A stretch of DNA of 26,264 nucleotides from Fidelibacterota bacterium (GTDB taxonomy: Bacteria; Marinisomatota; Marinisomatia; Marinisomatales; UBA1611): positions 26,078-52,341 of the forward strand of contig PBKF01000051.1 of the NCBI GenBank assembly GCA_002722105.1. The letters run 5' to 3'. The notes below the pieces were generated by a model. That model saw only the letters and a program-made list of their open reading frames with translations, was not told the DNA's origin and made no database searches. The translations under genes were made by a program, and so were the position numbers. Below, piece after piece: positions 1 to 8,498 of the stretch (the first letter of the stretch is position 1; each line of letters opens with the position of its first letter).

Positions 1-1481
1 GTAAAAGTTGGATTTGCATTAGATGAAGTAGGAAAAACTGCACTGCTACAAACATACAAATTCTGATACTCAAAAACTTTTAGATTATTGTCAACAACCC
101 CTTCATCGCTGGTCAAACCCATTTTAATAGTTCCTATGTGGTGATTAATTGCATCTTGTCTACCAAGATATGCACCAGAAAGATAATTGTCTGAAAGAAT
201 AAGCTCTCCAACACTATTCTCTCTTAGGGCTTTATCCAATCCAGAAAGGGCAGCAGAAATTGTTCTCTTTTCTAATTGAGAAATATCGCCGCCATCTAAT
301 TTTAGCTTATTTATACCTAACTCATCTTTCTCATCAGAAAGACTTATAGACCTGTCTTCTATTGGTTCTTGTTCAATTCCTATAGATACATTCCAAGTAT
401 TGGACCAAGCCCTTTTTCCTAAAATTCGACAGAAAATATCCCATAGCCTAAAAAATAACGAATTCAATGGAAGTTTATTAATGTCATCTTGATTCTGTTT
501 TTTATTTATTCTTGAGCTTGCTAAAACCAAGTTTTTACTTTTAACGTAGTTAGGTGCCATATGTATGTTATGTCTAAGAACTTTTTGTAAATTTTGCTCT
601 ACAAAGTTCAATTCAAAATCAACTTTGGTATGAAGTTTAGTTTTGTTGACCCATTTCCTTTTATTTTTATTGAAGTGAACGTTTGCTAAATCGGTAAATG
701 ATGGATGGGACATAAAGTTTTTACCAAGGTTGTGGGGAAGATTATTCTTGAAAAGCCTAGAAGTTAGTAAAAGTCTTGTTGCTTCGAGTGCTCCATTACA
801 AAGCACGAAGTATTTAGCACTCATGTTAACCTTCTTTCCATTTATCGTTTTAGTTATGGCATGCGATAAATTGCCCTCTTCAAATTTAAAATCTATAACT
901 GTTGCATTAGTAAAAAAATTAATATTTGAGGCTTTACTGAACTTCTCGTCTAAAGATTTAGTTAAATCAATATTTTTAGCCTGAAAATAATTGTTAGATC
1001 TTAGGATTGTTCCAATTAAATTAGGAAAGGCATCGCTCATTTGAGTTTTTAGGTCCTGGTAGGGTTGAAAAAAAAGACTCCACCTTATATCAAGCAATGC
1101 TGCGGCTTCTTTATAAAATGGAACGAGCTCTTTCCAAGTTATTGGCCAGCCCGAGATACCTATCTCTTTACGATCTAACAGTTCAATTTCTGAAAAGGGT
1201 GCTGAAGTACCTGCCCAAAGTTGCATAGCCCCTCCATATTGTCTTGACCTAGAATTAATAGAGTCAATTTCACGCTCTCCAATGCTATAAGCTTCATTCA
1301 ATTTGTCATGTCTTTCACTGATGCCTGTCATGCCTGATTCTAAAATAGCAACATTTATATTTGTGCCAATGAATTTTGATGCCAGTGATATACCTGCAGG
1401 GCCTGAACCTATAATACAAAGATCAAATGTTTTAGATTCGGATTCAGAAAATTCTTCTAAATCTAAAGTAAAAGTTTTCAC
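1..1481 (-). CDS. GMC-family FAD-dependent oxidoreductase, 3' end outside the window
   Basis: My own minus-strand translation from a GTG at 1481 stays open to base 1 (about 493 codons). The N-terminus has a dinucleotide-binding GSGPAG motif (about residues 25-30). The C-terminal part has the GMC-type HHIGTIKMG segment (about residue 443) and an SNANPTFT stretch at the left edge, which carry the His and Asn expected at a GMC active site. Family members usually end some 15-30 residues after that Asn, so only a short tail should be missing. GMC enzymes oxidise alcohols or sugars with FAD. The GTG overlaps the TGA of the upstream dehydrogenase gene (GTGA), which suggests translational coupling; I see no clear Shine-Dalgarno. 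The substrate is unknown, but an alcohol of a sugar or side chain made by this cluster is likely. The family call is firm; the substrate is inference. Confidence 0.85.
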   Translation of the reverse strand, partial: MKTFTLDLEEFSESESKTFDLCIIGSGPAGISLASKFIGTNINVAILESGMTGISERHDKLNEAYSIGEREIDSINSRSRQYGGAMQLWAGTSAPFSEIELLDRKEIGISGWPITWKELVPFYKEAAALLDIRWSLFFQPYQDLKTQMSDAFPNLIGTILRSNNYFQAKNIDLTKSLDEKFSKASNINFFTNATVIDFKFEEGNLSHAITKTINGKKVNMSAKYFVLCNGALEATRLLLTSRLFKNNLPHNLGKNFMSHPSFTDLANVHFNKNKRKWVNKTKLHTKVDFELNFVEQNLQKVLRHNIHMAPNYVKSKNLVLASSRINKKQNQDDINKLPLNSLFFRLWDIFCRILGKRAWSNTWNVSIGIEQEPIEDRSISLSDEKDELGINKLKLDGGDISQLEKRTISAALSGLDKALRENSVGELILSDNYLSGAYLGRQDAINHHIGTIKMGLTSDEGVVDNNLKVFEYQNLYVCSSAVFPTSSNANPTF

Positions 1482-2296
1482 TTTGATAAAAGTCGGTTCA
1501 TTCTGTCTAAATCATTCCTGCAACCTAAGAAAAAGTCTTCTGAAGAACTAGCTATATGCGGAGACATATAAAAAGAATCAGGATAAAATTTAGTCAATTT
1601 CCCACTGTAAGGTTCGTTCCAAAACACATCAAATGCAGCTTTTATATTACCTTTAGAAATAGATTCATATAAAGCCTCTTCGTTTACTAAATTTGCTCTA
1701 GCTGTATTAATTAATATAGCTCCATGTTTCATCCAGTTAAGTTTTTGCTTATCCATAAAATTATCATTCTCAGGCATGTTCGGTATATGCAGACTTATTA
1801 CATCTGCTTTTTTAATTAAAGACTCAAGCTCTTCTGCTTCGTTTTCCATAATGTCATAAGAGACTACTTGCATTAAGTGAGCTAATTTATACTTAACTCT
1901 TGATCCTATGTTGCCAGTTCCAACAATTAAGGCGTTTTTTTTCTCTAGACTCTTTCTAGGGTTCTTTTTCCAAGGTGGGTTAATGTCAGGAGATAGATAG
2001 AGCATACGAAGAATCAGCGAAACCGTATAATTAGAAGTCTCTTCAAATAATATATTTGTAGTCTTTTCTGAGGGGAACTCTATATATATTTTTCTATTAT
2101 TGCATTCTTGAAAGGGTACATTATCTTTTCCAACGCCTGCTCGGAAAATTCCTTTTAAATTTGGAAATTGACTAATATCAATACTTCTACTTCCTAGTAA
2201 AATAATATCCGCCTTCTGCTTATCATTCGTAAAATTGAGACCGTCACTATAGTCATCTAAGGCAGATGTATTTTTCCAGATTTTAAAGTTTTTCAT
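1478..2296 (-). CDS. D-isomer-specific 2-hydroxyacid dehydrogenase family protein
   Basis: The 272-residue protein has the NAD(P)-binding GTGNIGS motif at 126-132 and the family's catalytic set: Arg200 (in NTARANLV), Glu228 (in FWNEPY) and His247 (in SPHIAS). Family members reduce 2-keto acids to D-2-hydroxyacids or the reverse. It is shorter than the usual 310-330 residues, mainly in the N-terminal catalytic lobe, yet all catalytic landmarks remain, so it looks small rather than broken. The ATG start lies 19 bases after the unknown GT-like gene, and its stop overlaps the GTG of the GMC oxidoreductase. That pairing suggests the two redox enzymes act on related intermediates. A phosphonate acid such as phosphonopyruvate is a conceivable substrate, but the sequence gives no direct support for that. 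Confidence 0.85.
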   Translation of the reverse strand: MKNFKIWKNTSALDDYSDGLNFTNDKQKADIILLGSRSIDISQFPNLKGIFRAGVGKDNVPFQECNNRKIYIEFPSEKTTNILFEETSNYTVSLILRMLYLSPDINPPWKKNPRKSLEKKNALIVGTGNIGSRVKYKLAHLMQVVSYDIMENEAEELESLIKKADVISLHIPNMPENDNFMDKQKLNWMKHGAILINTARANLVNEEALYESISKGNIKAAFDVFWNEPYSGKLTKFYPDSFYMSPHIASSSEDFFLGCRNDLDRMNRLLSK

Positions 2297-2315
2297 AACA
2301 TTATCTAAATAATAA

Positions 2316-3737
2316 TTAATTTAAAGACCTGTAACTATAAAAGGTCTGGTAAATACTATCTGAAATTTCCTTGTTTTGATGACAATAATCAGACTGATTG
2401 AGAGATTTTTTCTTCTCTTCAAATATTTCAATATTATCCAATAAAAACTCCATACTCTTATAATCATTAATTACATTTTTATCATCGCGAACGAAATTAT
2501 TAATAAAAGGATTATTATTTGTTGGGTCTAAAAAGATTACATTAAAATCATAACCTATTAACTCATATCCCATACTTGAACCATAAGTAACAATAAAAGT
2601 TGAATTATTGGCTGCTTGATAACTATCTAGATTCTTATTTAAATACTTAATTGCGGTATCTTGAATAATAACTTGTTCTTTTTTATCTTCATTCCAACTT
2701 GGATGATGCTTAATAAAGATATTTAAATGCGGATTTTGTCTTGAAAATTTTGCTAACCATTCCACAGATTTATAATATCCTGACCAATCAGTTTTTTTGG
2801 AATTGATAGCATTTATGCCAATATAAAGGATGTCAATTCTATCTATTCTTTTATTGTTATCTGATACATGTGAAGAATTCATAAATGCAAAAGAGCCTAT
2901 AGGCTTTAATCTATCTATTCTTGCACCTAAATTCATTATATCTTCTGAAGTTCTGTTTCCGTAAGCAAAGAATATGTCTACATCATAAAATAAGGCATTG
3001 CCATTATGCTGAACTATATTTTTTTGTATGCAAGATGATATAGCTCCTCCAGATAATTTAAATAAGTAATTTTTTAAAGCATTTGTCCTGCCTAGATTTC
3101 TGTCTTGAATCATGTATTCTGCGATGCACTCTCTAAAAAGAGTACCGTAATATAAGAAATCATTTACAAAGTGAATATGTATATGAAAAAAATTCATTTT
3201 TAACCGCAAAGATAATTTACTTAAAAAAATAATATCTCTAAATAAATCTTTTATTCCTATATTCAAAAGAGAAGTTCTATCGTAATCACGTAGATTGCGA
3301 TGGTTAAAAATATTATTTTTAGTTGATTTATCTTTCGATGAGAATCTAGTTATATAAACAGTTTCTTTTTCAGTAAATTTATTTTCTAGACTCTGCCATC
3401 GATTAAATTCGTTACTACTTTGAATATCATCAATTAGAAGAGTAAATTTTTTCTTATGTGAGCCTATCTTCTTAGAGAGAACTAATACCAATATTAAAAA
3501 AATAACGTATTGCAAGGAAGACAAGATGAAACAATATTTACGCATTATTGGAATATATTCCAAAGACTTTACACTATAATTTCTTGCAAGCTTTTGCTTT
3601 ATGTATTGAGAACAAACTTCTTCTGGGACATTAAACTTATCAGAATAGAATTGAACTAATTTCTTTCCATGAAAGCTAGACAAAATAGAATTGATATCTT
3701 CCTCTAAGTCTTTAGTTATTTTAAATGTACTATTCAT
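2316..3737 (-). CDS. Unknown protein with a possible GT-B/capsule-transferase-like C-terminal half
   Basis: I do not recognise this 473-residue protein with certainty. It has one strong hydrophobic segment at about 69-88, followed by a basic stretch, so it may be membrane-anchored. The C-terminal half has features seen in GT-B-type surface-polysaccharide transferases: a KHHPSW motif at 343-348 and a later TYGSSMGYELIG segment (384-395) followed by VIFLDP (400-405). This resembles the Ser...Glu donor-site pattern of CDP-glycerol- or capsule-type transferases. In a glycan cluster a transferase role is reasonable, and it is one candidate for moving an activated sugar or phosphonate. It follows the largest gap in the cluster (115 bases). 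The acceptor and donor are unknown. Confidence 0.55.
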   Translation of the reverse strand: MNSTFKITKDLEEDINSILSSFHGKKLVQFYSDKFNVPEEVCSQYIKQKLARNYSVKSLEYIPIMRKYCFILSSLQYVIFLILVLVLSKKIGSHKKKFTLLIDDIQSSNEFNRWQSLENKFTEKETVYITRFSSKDKSTKNNIFNHRNLRDYDRTSLLNIGIKDLFRDIIFLSKLSLRLKMNFFHIHIHFVNDFLYYGTLFRECIAEYMIQDRNLGRTNALKNYLFKLSGGAISSCIQKNIVQHNGNALFYDVDIFFAYGNRTSEDIMNLGARIDRLKPIGSFAFMNSSHVSDNNKRIDRIDILYIGINAINSKKTDWSGYYKSVEWLAKFSRQNPHLNIFIKHHPSWNEDKKEQVIIQDTAIKYLNKNLDSYQAANNSTFIVTYGSSMGYELIGYDFNVIFLDPTNNNPFINNFVRDDKNVINDYKSMEFLLDNIEIFEEKKKSLNQSDYCHQNKEISDSIYQTFYSYRSLN

Positions 3738-3852
3738 CTAAAGTTAATAAATTTGAAACTTAAAAAATATTACTTAATTTCTTTTGAAATTTACTTATAT
3801 CAAAAGTATAAATTGAAATTATCTCTCTTGAACTTACAAAACAACTTAAGAT
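3738..3852 (-). promoter_or_regulatory. Longest intergenic gap (115 bp) with short inverted repeats; possible weak internal promoter
   Basis: This is the largest non-coding stretch in the window. It contains a 6-bp perfect inverted repeat (AATTTC at 3776-3781 and GAAATT at 3786-3791, 4-base loop) and an overlapping 7-bp pair (CTTTTGA at 3781-3787 and TCAAAAG at 3800-3806). On the minus strand a TATACT hexamer (3805-3810) resembles a -10 box, with a poor -35 match TTCAAG (3827-3832) 16 bases away. It may drive the last three genes separately. All elements are AT-rich and could be chance, so this is a weak call. Confidence 0.22.
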
Positions 3853-4806
3853 TTATTTTTTCCTTAAGAATACTCTGTAATGATCTCCTAATAATAAATC
3901 ATTCAGAATATCTTGGATATTTATAATCTTATCAGTGATAGTTTCATCAAATTCTTCGAGGATTATTGTTTGTATATCAAGACCGTTAGATTCAATAAGT
4001 TCAACCTCTAAGCCTTCTTCTTCTGCAACTTTTTTAATCAACTTACGAGAAAAGAAGATATTATGCCTACCGCTTTCTATATATCTAGTAGGAGAGAAAT
4101 TGTATTTCTTTAAATATTCACCTATGAAGCTGTCGGCAGATGGAACTTCAAAAATGAGAAGCCCACCTTTATGTAACATCTGATTTGCTTTACTCAAAGC
4201 TAAAATTGGATCATAGAGGTGTTCAAGAACTCCCCAAAAGGTAATCACATCATATTTTTTATCAAAATCAAGGCTATTAAAATCTCCTATAATTACGTTT
4301 ATATCTTTTTTTAATGATTTTTTAGACGGGTCTACCCCCTCTACTTTCCAATTATGCTCCTTACAAACTTCAAGAAATGTTCCTCCTCCACACCCTACAT
4401 CTAATAGAGAAATATCTTGTTTATCAAGAAGTTGAGCGATTTGCTTAAATTTCCTAAGCTCAAGAACCCCCTTTCTGATTGTGCTTCCTGTTTTTACAAG
4501 ACTGTCTTGGTAAACCTGATATGTGCCATCATTGTATAAAGCATCTAAAACTCCATCTTTAAGATGAGGTTTTGTGTAAAGAGAGTTACATGTATAACAT
4601 TTATGATAAGAGAAATTTTCTACAATAAACACTTCATCGCTTCTTTCACTTTCACATAATGGACAAACTCTTAATTCAAAGTACTTACTCTTAGGAGTTT
4701 TATCTTCATTAAACCATCTCAATATATTTTTAGAAAAAAATTCACGTACCTTTATTAGGTCTTCTTTAGATTTTAAATTAAATAAATTTAACTTGATCTT
4801 ATCCAT
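3853..4806 (-). CDS. SAM-dependent methyltransferase with N-terminal Cys4 motif
   Basis: The 317-residue protein has a CxxC...CxxC cluster at Cys48, Cys51, Cys70 and Cys73, likely a small zinc-binding domain. A class I methyltransferase fold follows, with motif I DVGCGGG at 136-142, an acidic EGVDPS loop for the SAM ribose, and a GVLEHLYDP motif further on. This layout matches the Methyltransf_23 type with a putative zinc-binding N-terminus, often found in sugar C-, N- or O-methylation in polysaccharide or antibiotic gene sets. The substrate is probably a nucleotide sugar or glycan residue of this cluster. It starts 18 bases after the NeuA-like gene. The role as methyltransferase is firm; the site of methylation cannot be read from the sequence. 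Confidence 0.85.
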   Translation of the reverse strand: MDKIKLNLFNLKSKEDLIKVREFFSKNILRWFNEDKTPKSKYFELRVCPLCESERSDEVFIVENFSYHKCYTCNSLYTKPHLKDGVLDALYNDGTYQVYQDSLVKTGSTIRKGVLELRKFKQIAQLLDKQDISLLDVGCGGGTFLEVCKEHNWKVEGVDPSKKSLKKDINVIIGDFNSLDFDKKYDVITFWGVLEHLYDPILALSKANQMLHKGGLLIFEVPSADSFIGEYLKKYNFSPTRYIESGRHNIFFSRKLIKKVAEEEGLEVELIESNGLDIQTIILEEFDETITDKIINIQDILNDLLLGDHYRVFLRKK

Positions 4807-4824
4807 AACTTTTTAATATCCAAA

Positions 4825-5490
4825 TCACTTATTGATTCTTTTTTTATATATAAACTCACAAAATTCAAAATCTGCCTGGTCATCTATATCCCAAGAATCT
4901 ATTTTGTCTAAATCATAGAAATAAGGTGCGTTTCCCACACAAGACCCCCATGAAACCATATCTTTTCGTTTTAAAATATTTATAACGAAGGTCAGTGAGT
5001 TCAGGCCCTTTAGATCTTGGGATTTGGGCCAAGGATAGGGAGTAAAATTAACTGGCAATCCCTCATAAAATACATTTTCCTGAAGAAGAATAGAGCTCAA
5101 CAAACAATCATATGAAGAGTCTATATCATTGTATAGCTCAACGGCTTTATTATAAATAATAGTCTCAGCTAAAGGATTTGTTACATTTATCCATGCAATA
5201 TTGTCACCTTCTATCTCTGAAGCAATGTAAGAATAGACATCACTCATGGGCACTTCACTGGTTGAGTACTTAGGGTCACGAATATGTGTACTAAAACCAT
5301 GTTTTTTAGCTATATTAAGGACTTCATCATCTTCAGAAGAAACAATTATATTTTCAAAGCCCTTGGCATCTTTGAGCTGATTCAGCTTTACTTCAAGAAG
5401 AGAGCTACCCGCAAAATCTCTCAAGTTTTTTTTCTTAACTCTATCTGATGATCCTTTTACAGGTATTAATCCAACTATACTGCCCTTCAT
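4825..5490 (-). CDS. NeuA-like acylneuraminate cytidylyltransferase family protein
   Basis: The 221-residue protein begins with a form of the CMP-sugar synthetase signature (LIPVKGSSDRVKKKN, about residues 8-22; the family pattern is IPARxGSkRIpxKN). Family members transfer CMP from CTP to the anomeric hydroxyl of sialic-acid-like sugars or Kdo. The length is typical. The usual Ala-Arg-Gly is Val-Lys-Gly here, a divergence in the nucleotide loop. An AGGAG site precedes the ATG by 9 bases. It is one of two sugar-type cytidylyltransferases in the window (the other, SpsF-like, is at 14679-15434), so it is unclear which one activates the NeuB product. It could also act on a different acid sugar. 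Confidence 0.8.
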   Translation of the reverse strand: MKGSIVGLIPVKGSSDRVKKKNLRDFAGSSLLEVKLNQLKDAKGFENIIVSSEDDEVLNIAKKHGFSTHIRDPKYSTSEVPMSDVYSYIASEIEGDNIAWINVTNPLAETIIYNKAVELYNDIDSSYDCLLSSILLQENVFYEGLPVNFTPYPWPKSQDLKGLNSLTFVINILKRKDMVSWGSCVGNAPYFYDLDKIDSWDIDDQADFEFCEFIYKKRINK

Positions 5491-5499
5491 AAATGAATT

Positions 5500-5504
5500 C
5501 TCCT
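5500..5504 (-). promoter_or_regulatory. Ribosome binding site for the NeuA-like gene
   Basis: AGGAG on the minus strand lies 9 bases before the ATG at 5490. Clear Shine-Dalgarno sites are uncommon in this cluster, so it helps to fix this start. Confidence 0.6.
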
Positions 5505-5535
5505 ATTCAAATTTTTTACCCTTAGTTTCTTAAAT

Positions 5536-7266
5536 CTATTTTGAAAGTTTTTCTAAGTAAGAATTAATCTCATTGTACCAATCTTCTTCCCAATGCTCTT
5601 TGCTTAATCCGTACTTTATTAGAAAAGACTCTACTGATAGCTGAACTAAATCTGATTCCCACCAAGAAGAATAATCATGCTGAACATTAGAAATATGTCT
5701 AGCTAGTGATTTTTCATCGTAATGCAAAATCCCGCATTCTAAGAACTTTTTAAAGTAAGGCTCAGAATGTTCACTCATTTCCCAGAAATCTTTTCTTATA
5801 AAAAGGCATGTAGGCTTGTTGAGTGTGAGAGCTTCAAGAAAAAAAGTTGAATCGTAAGTGACCACAACTAATTCTGACTTACTAATACTTTCAAGAGACG
5901 ATTCTTCATCTGAGTATACAAAATTATTTAAACCGCTTAACTCAGTATATTCTTTCTTTAAGTCTCTAGGGACAATGCCACTTTTTAGTCTTATAACTAG
6001 TTTCTTTTCTAAATTTATTTCCTTCAAGCAATTAAAAAACTTCTTATGCATAATAAGGCAGTCTTCGAAGCTTGCAGCTATGGGTGAAGAATCTAAATGA
6101 TTGCTGTACTGAGAAATATTATACGGAATGAAAAGTATATTATTACCAATTTGAGATAAATTGGTTTTATTTAAAGAAGAAAGTTTTGGGGAAGGTAAAT
6201 TATAATTACCCCACCCCCAAGCGTAAAACCGATCAGCAATGTCTTCAGTGAGCTTTCCTGGTCCATTAAATAAAGCTGTACCATGATGTCCTCCATGAAC
6301 CATTACCCAAAGTTTTGTAAGGTTTTGTTTTTGATTGGCAATCCATACCTTGAAATGCTCATTCGAAAAATATGCATTAGAGGTTATGACTAAATCTACT
6401 TTTTGTGGAAATATATTCTCTGCTTGCTTTTCAATTATCTTAAAACCTTCAATATGACAAGTAGGCATGTTTAAAGGAATTAGAATATCTAATAATTTTT
6501 CAAATTCATTAATTGCTTCTTTAGATCTAAACATATCCTTTCTGATATTTATGTCAATTGGATGTTTTTTAGGAACAACTCTTTGGTAATAAGATAATGA
6601 AAAACTTTTCAGTTTAAATAAAAGCCTATATAAATTTGCTTGAGGGATATCTACCTCAATCATATGAACTTTTTTTGGAAAATTTCTAGTAATTCTTGTA
6701 AGAAAAAAAAGGAGTGATTTAATTAAGTATCCTTTTATTTTCTTAGATTTGTATATTTTAGGTTTAATTTCTAAAGAAGATTTACTTGAATTGACTAAAT
6801 TAGTGTATTTAATTATTTCGGAGAATAAGTAAGAGTTCCACTCATCAGAATAATACTGGTGATTAAATTCAACATAACTAGAAGGCACCCAATCTTCAAT
6901 TTTGTAATTTGGTAGTTCAGTAAATTTAATATTATGGTTCTCTGCTGCTATTCTAACTGTTTCAAATCTGTCTAAAGTTATGGAAATAAAATAGTGAAGC
7001 CAAGGACCAATAATAATCCTCCAATAATCAACAGGGTGGTGAATTCCATGAATTAGATTAAGCGAGTCCGTAATCTCAGTTAAATATTTTTCATATAATT
7101 GAAATATATAATGATAATCTCTAAGAAGCTTTTTTCTATCATTCCAATGGTAAGGTCTCATTACCTGAATATTTTTCTTATTTTTGGGATAAGGATAGAA
7201 GGTTAATGTCTCAAGATCTGACATATTCTGATCTGAGAATATAGGAACTAAATTCAAGTCTTTCAA
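5536..7266 (-). CDS. LIC12162-family putative transferase
   Basis: The 576-residue protein matches my recollection of the LIC12162 transferase family found in O-antigen and nonulosonic-acid clusters. Supporting segments are PYHWNDRKKLLRDY near residue 38, IHGIHHPVDYWRIIIGPWL at about 72-90, HGGHHG at 324-329, and DRFYAWGWGN soon after. The C-terminal half looks like a GT-B-type transferase. The start is a TTG that overlaps the upstream TGA (TTGA). The N-terminus appears shorter than in typical members; an in-frame ATG lies at residue 15. Its location beside a NeuA-like CMP-sugar synthetase makes transfer of a nonulosonic-acid or related residue plausible. The exact reaction of the family is not established to my knowledge. 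Confidence 0.8.
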   Translation of the reverse strand: MKDLNLVPIFSDQNMSDLETLTFYPYPKNKKNIQVMRPYHWNDRKKLLRDYHYIFQLYEKYLTEITDSLNLIHGIHHPVDYWRIIIGPWLHYFISITLDRFETVRIAAENHNIKFTELPNYKIEDWVPSSYVEFNHQYYSDEWNSYLFSEIIKYTNLVNSSKSSLEIKPKIYKSKKIKGYLIKSLLFFLTRITRNFPKKVHMIEVDIPQANLYRLLFKLKSFSLSYYQRVVPKKHPIDINIRKDMFRSKEAINEFEKLLDILIPLNMPTCHIEGFKIIEKQAENIFPQKVDLVITSNAYFSNEHFKVWIANQKQNLTKLWVMVHGGHHGTALFNGPGKLTEDIADRFYAWGWGNYNLPSPKLSSLNKTNLSQIGNNILFIPYNISQYSNHLDSSPIAASFEDCLIMHKKFFNCLKEINLEKKLVIRLKSGIVPRDLKKEYTELSGLNNFVYSDEESSLESISKSELVVVTYDSTFFLEALTLNKPTCLFIRKDFWEMSEHSEPYFKKFLECGILHYDEKSLARHISNVQHDYSSWWESDLVQLSVESFLIKYGLSKEHWEEDWYNEINSYLEKLSK

Positions 7267-8096
7267 GTGATTAATGAGTTTTTATCAATACAATAGTAAG
7301 GGTCCTCTTTAATTTTATTCATATAGAAAGAGACAGAATCCTTTACTGAAACCATCCTGCTTGGATAGTAGCCAAAGTCCTCTTTTTTTAGCAATCCTGC
7401 TTTGATTAAATCTTTTCCATACATGCGATAATCCTCTTCTACTGGAAATTTAAATTTTGACATGTCCGAAGTCTCTTTATTCTCTACTAATTCATCTTTA
7501 GATAAGCATCTAACAAGTTGAGTAACTTGAGCATTACTATTATCAGGAGCATGGAAAGTTTTTACGTATCTGTGCATAACTCCTACTTTCTGTTGAGCAT
7601 AATGAATGAAAGTAGATCTGTATTCAGCATCTTTAAAGGCTCCTCCTAATAATAAAATCCAGGCCCTACGATTTTCTGCATATCGAACAACTTTGTCGAA
7701 TATAGAGCCTTCTCCGAAGCAATCATTGCTGATATCAAGAAATGATTTAACGAGCTTACTATTAAAATCATTCTCTCTGATAGAAACAGAAAAATTTGGA
7801 TTATTTGTTCTATGATAGTTTGGTAAAGTTAACACATAGTTAGAAAAGCTTCCCATTTCAGGACACGGAGTATTTTTATCAAAAGATTCACCATTACTCC
7901 AACTATAACTAAATGTGGGAACAATTAATGTTCCTCTGGGAAGTACCGAGCTTATTGCATTTTCCAACGTTGAAAGCCCGTTTTGAAGTTTACCTAGACC
8001 GAAGATACCGCTAAATAAAAATACTAAGTCATTTGGCTGTATACCTAGGTCATGTTTTAAATGCTGAGTAAGATTTTGTTCTGTTGTTTGAAACAT
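7263..8096 (-). CDS. AAC(3)-fold N-acetyltransferase, probably sugar-modifying
   Basis: The 277-residue protein has the AAC(3) family layout: GTLIVPTFSYSWSNGESFD at about 55-73, MGSFSN at 81-86, an HRTNNPNFSV segment at about 95-104, and the Thr-x-x-His motif at Thr162/His165 after LLLGGAF. Drug-acting AAC(3) enzymes acetylate the 3-amino group of aminoglycosides with acetyl-CoA. In a glycan cluster an amino-sugar acceptor is far more likely. It could supply the N-acetylation that a GNAT PseH enzyme would otherwise provide, since no GNAT enzyme is seen. After His165 the sequence is YAQQ, where I would expect an acidic residue in many relatives; this is from memory. The gene ends with TGA overlapping the LIC12162 TTG and starts 3 bases after the VOC gene. 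Confidence 0.8.
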   Translation of the reverse strand: MFQTTEQNLTQHLKHDLGIQPNDLVFLFSGIFGLGKLQNGLSTLENAISSVLPRGTLIVPTFSYSWSNGESFDKNTPCPEMGSFSNYVLTLPNYHRTNNPNFSVSIRENDFNSKLVKSFLDISNDCFGEGSIFDKVVRYAENRRAWILLLGGAFKDAEYRSTFIHYAQQKVGVMHRYVKTFHAPDNSNAQVTQLVRCLSKDELVENKETSDMSKFKFPVEEDYRMYGKDLIKAGLLKKEDFGYYPSRMVSVKDSVSFYMNKIKEDPYYCIDKNSLIT

Positions 8097-8099
8097 TAT

Positions 8100-8498
8100 T
8101 TAGTCTAAGATATTAAATTCAAAAATTCCCAAACCATTTAACTTATAAAATGTGACTATATTGCATTGTTTTGTAGGTGAAGGTTCAGGTAATGTAAGTC
8201 TCACACCCAACTTACTTTTTAAGATAATTTTGTGAAGTTCACTCATTCTTTCTGAAGATTCTACGTCATAGCATATATGGTTATATCCAAGTGAATAATC
8301 CCCTGCCCTTCCCTCTTGGGTTATATACTCTCTATATATTTTCATATCTTCATCCCACACAAAACAAACTGACACTCCTTGAATCTTGTCTTCTATAAAG
8401 GTCTCCTGAGATAGATCTCCAATTTTTTCTTTCATATTCAAAGGAATAACTATGCCAATATGATTAACATTTAACTCATTAATTGATTCTATACTCAT
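8100..8498 (-). CDS. Small VOC (glyoxalase-fold) family protein
   Basis: The 132-residue protein has the pattern of a vicinal-oxygen-chelate domain: NHIGI near the N-terminus with His13, a second-half YNHICYDV with His74, and a C-terminal GLGIFEFNIL with Glu127. These are placed like metal ligands in glyoxalase or methylmalonyl-CoA epimerase types. Such proteins act on alpha-keto, enediolate or CoA-linked substrates. The start overlaps the stop of the phosphatase-family gene (TAATG). Sitting in a tight block with an ANL ligase and an AAC(3) acyltransferase, it may act on an acyl or keto intermediate. The reaction is unknown. Confidence 0.7.
   Translation of the reverse strand: MSIESINELNVNHIGIVIPLNMKEKIGDLSQETFIEDKIQGVSVCFVWDEDMKIYREYITQEGRAGDYSLGYNHICYDVESSERMSELHKIILKSKLGVRLTLPEPSPTKQCNIVTFYKLNGLGIFEFNILD

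Noticed and set aside
3776..3806. Short inverted repeats in the 115-base gap as a Rho-independent terminator
   Set aside because: The stems are 6-7 bp and AT-only, with no adjacent U-run directly after the stem on the minus strand.
7263..8096. AAC(3)-fold gene as an aminoglycoside-resistance gene
   Set aside because: It lies deep inside a glycan operon, with overlapping neighbours and no mobile element. The family includes many non-resistance acetyltransferases.
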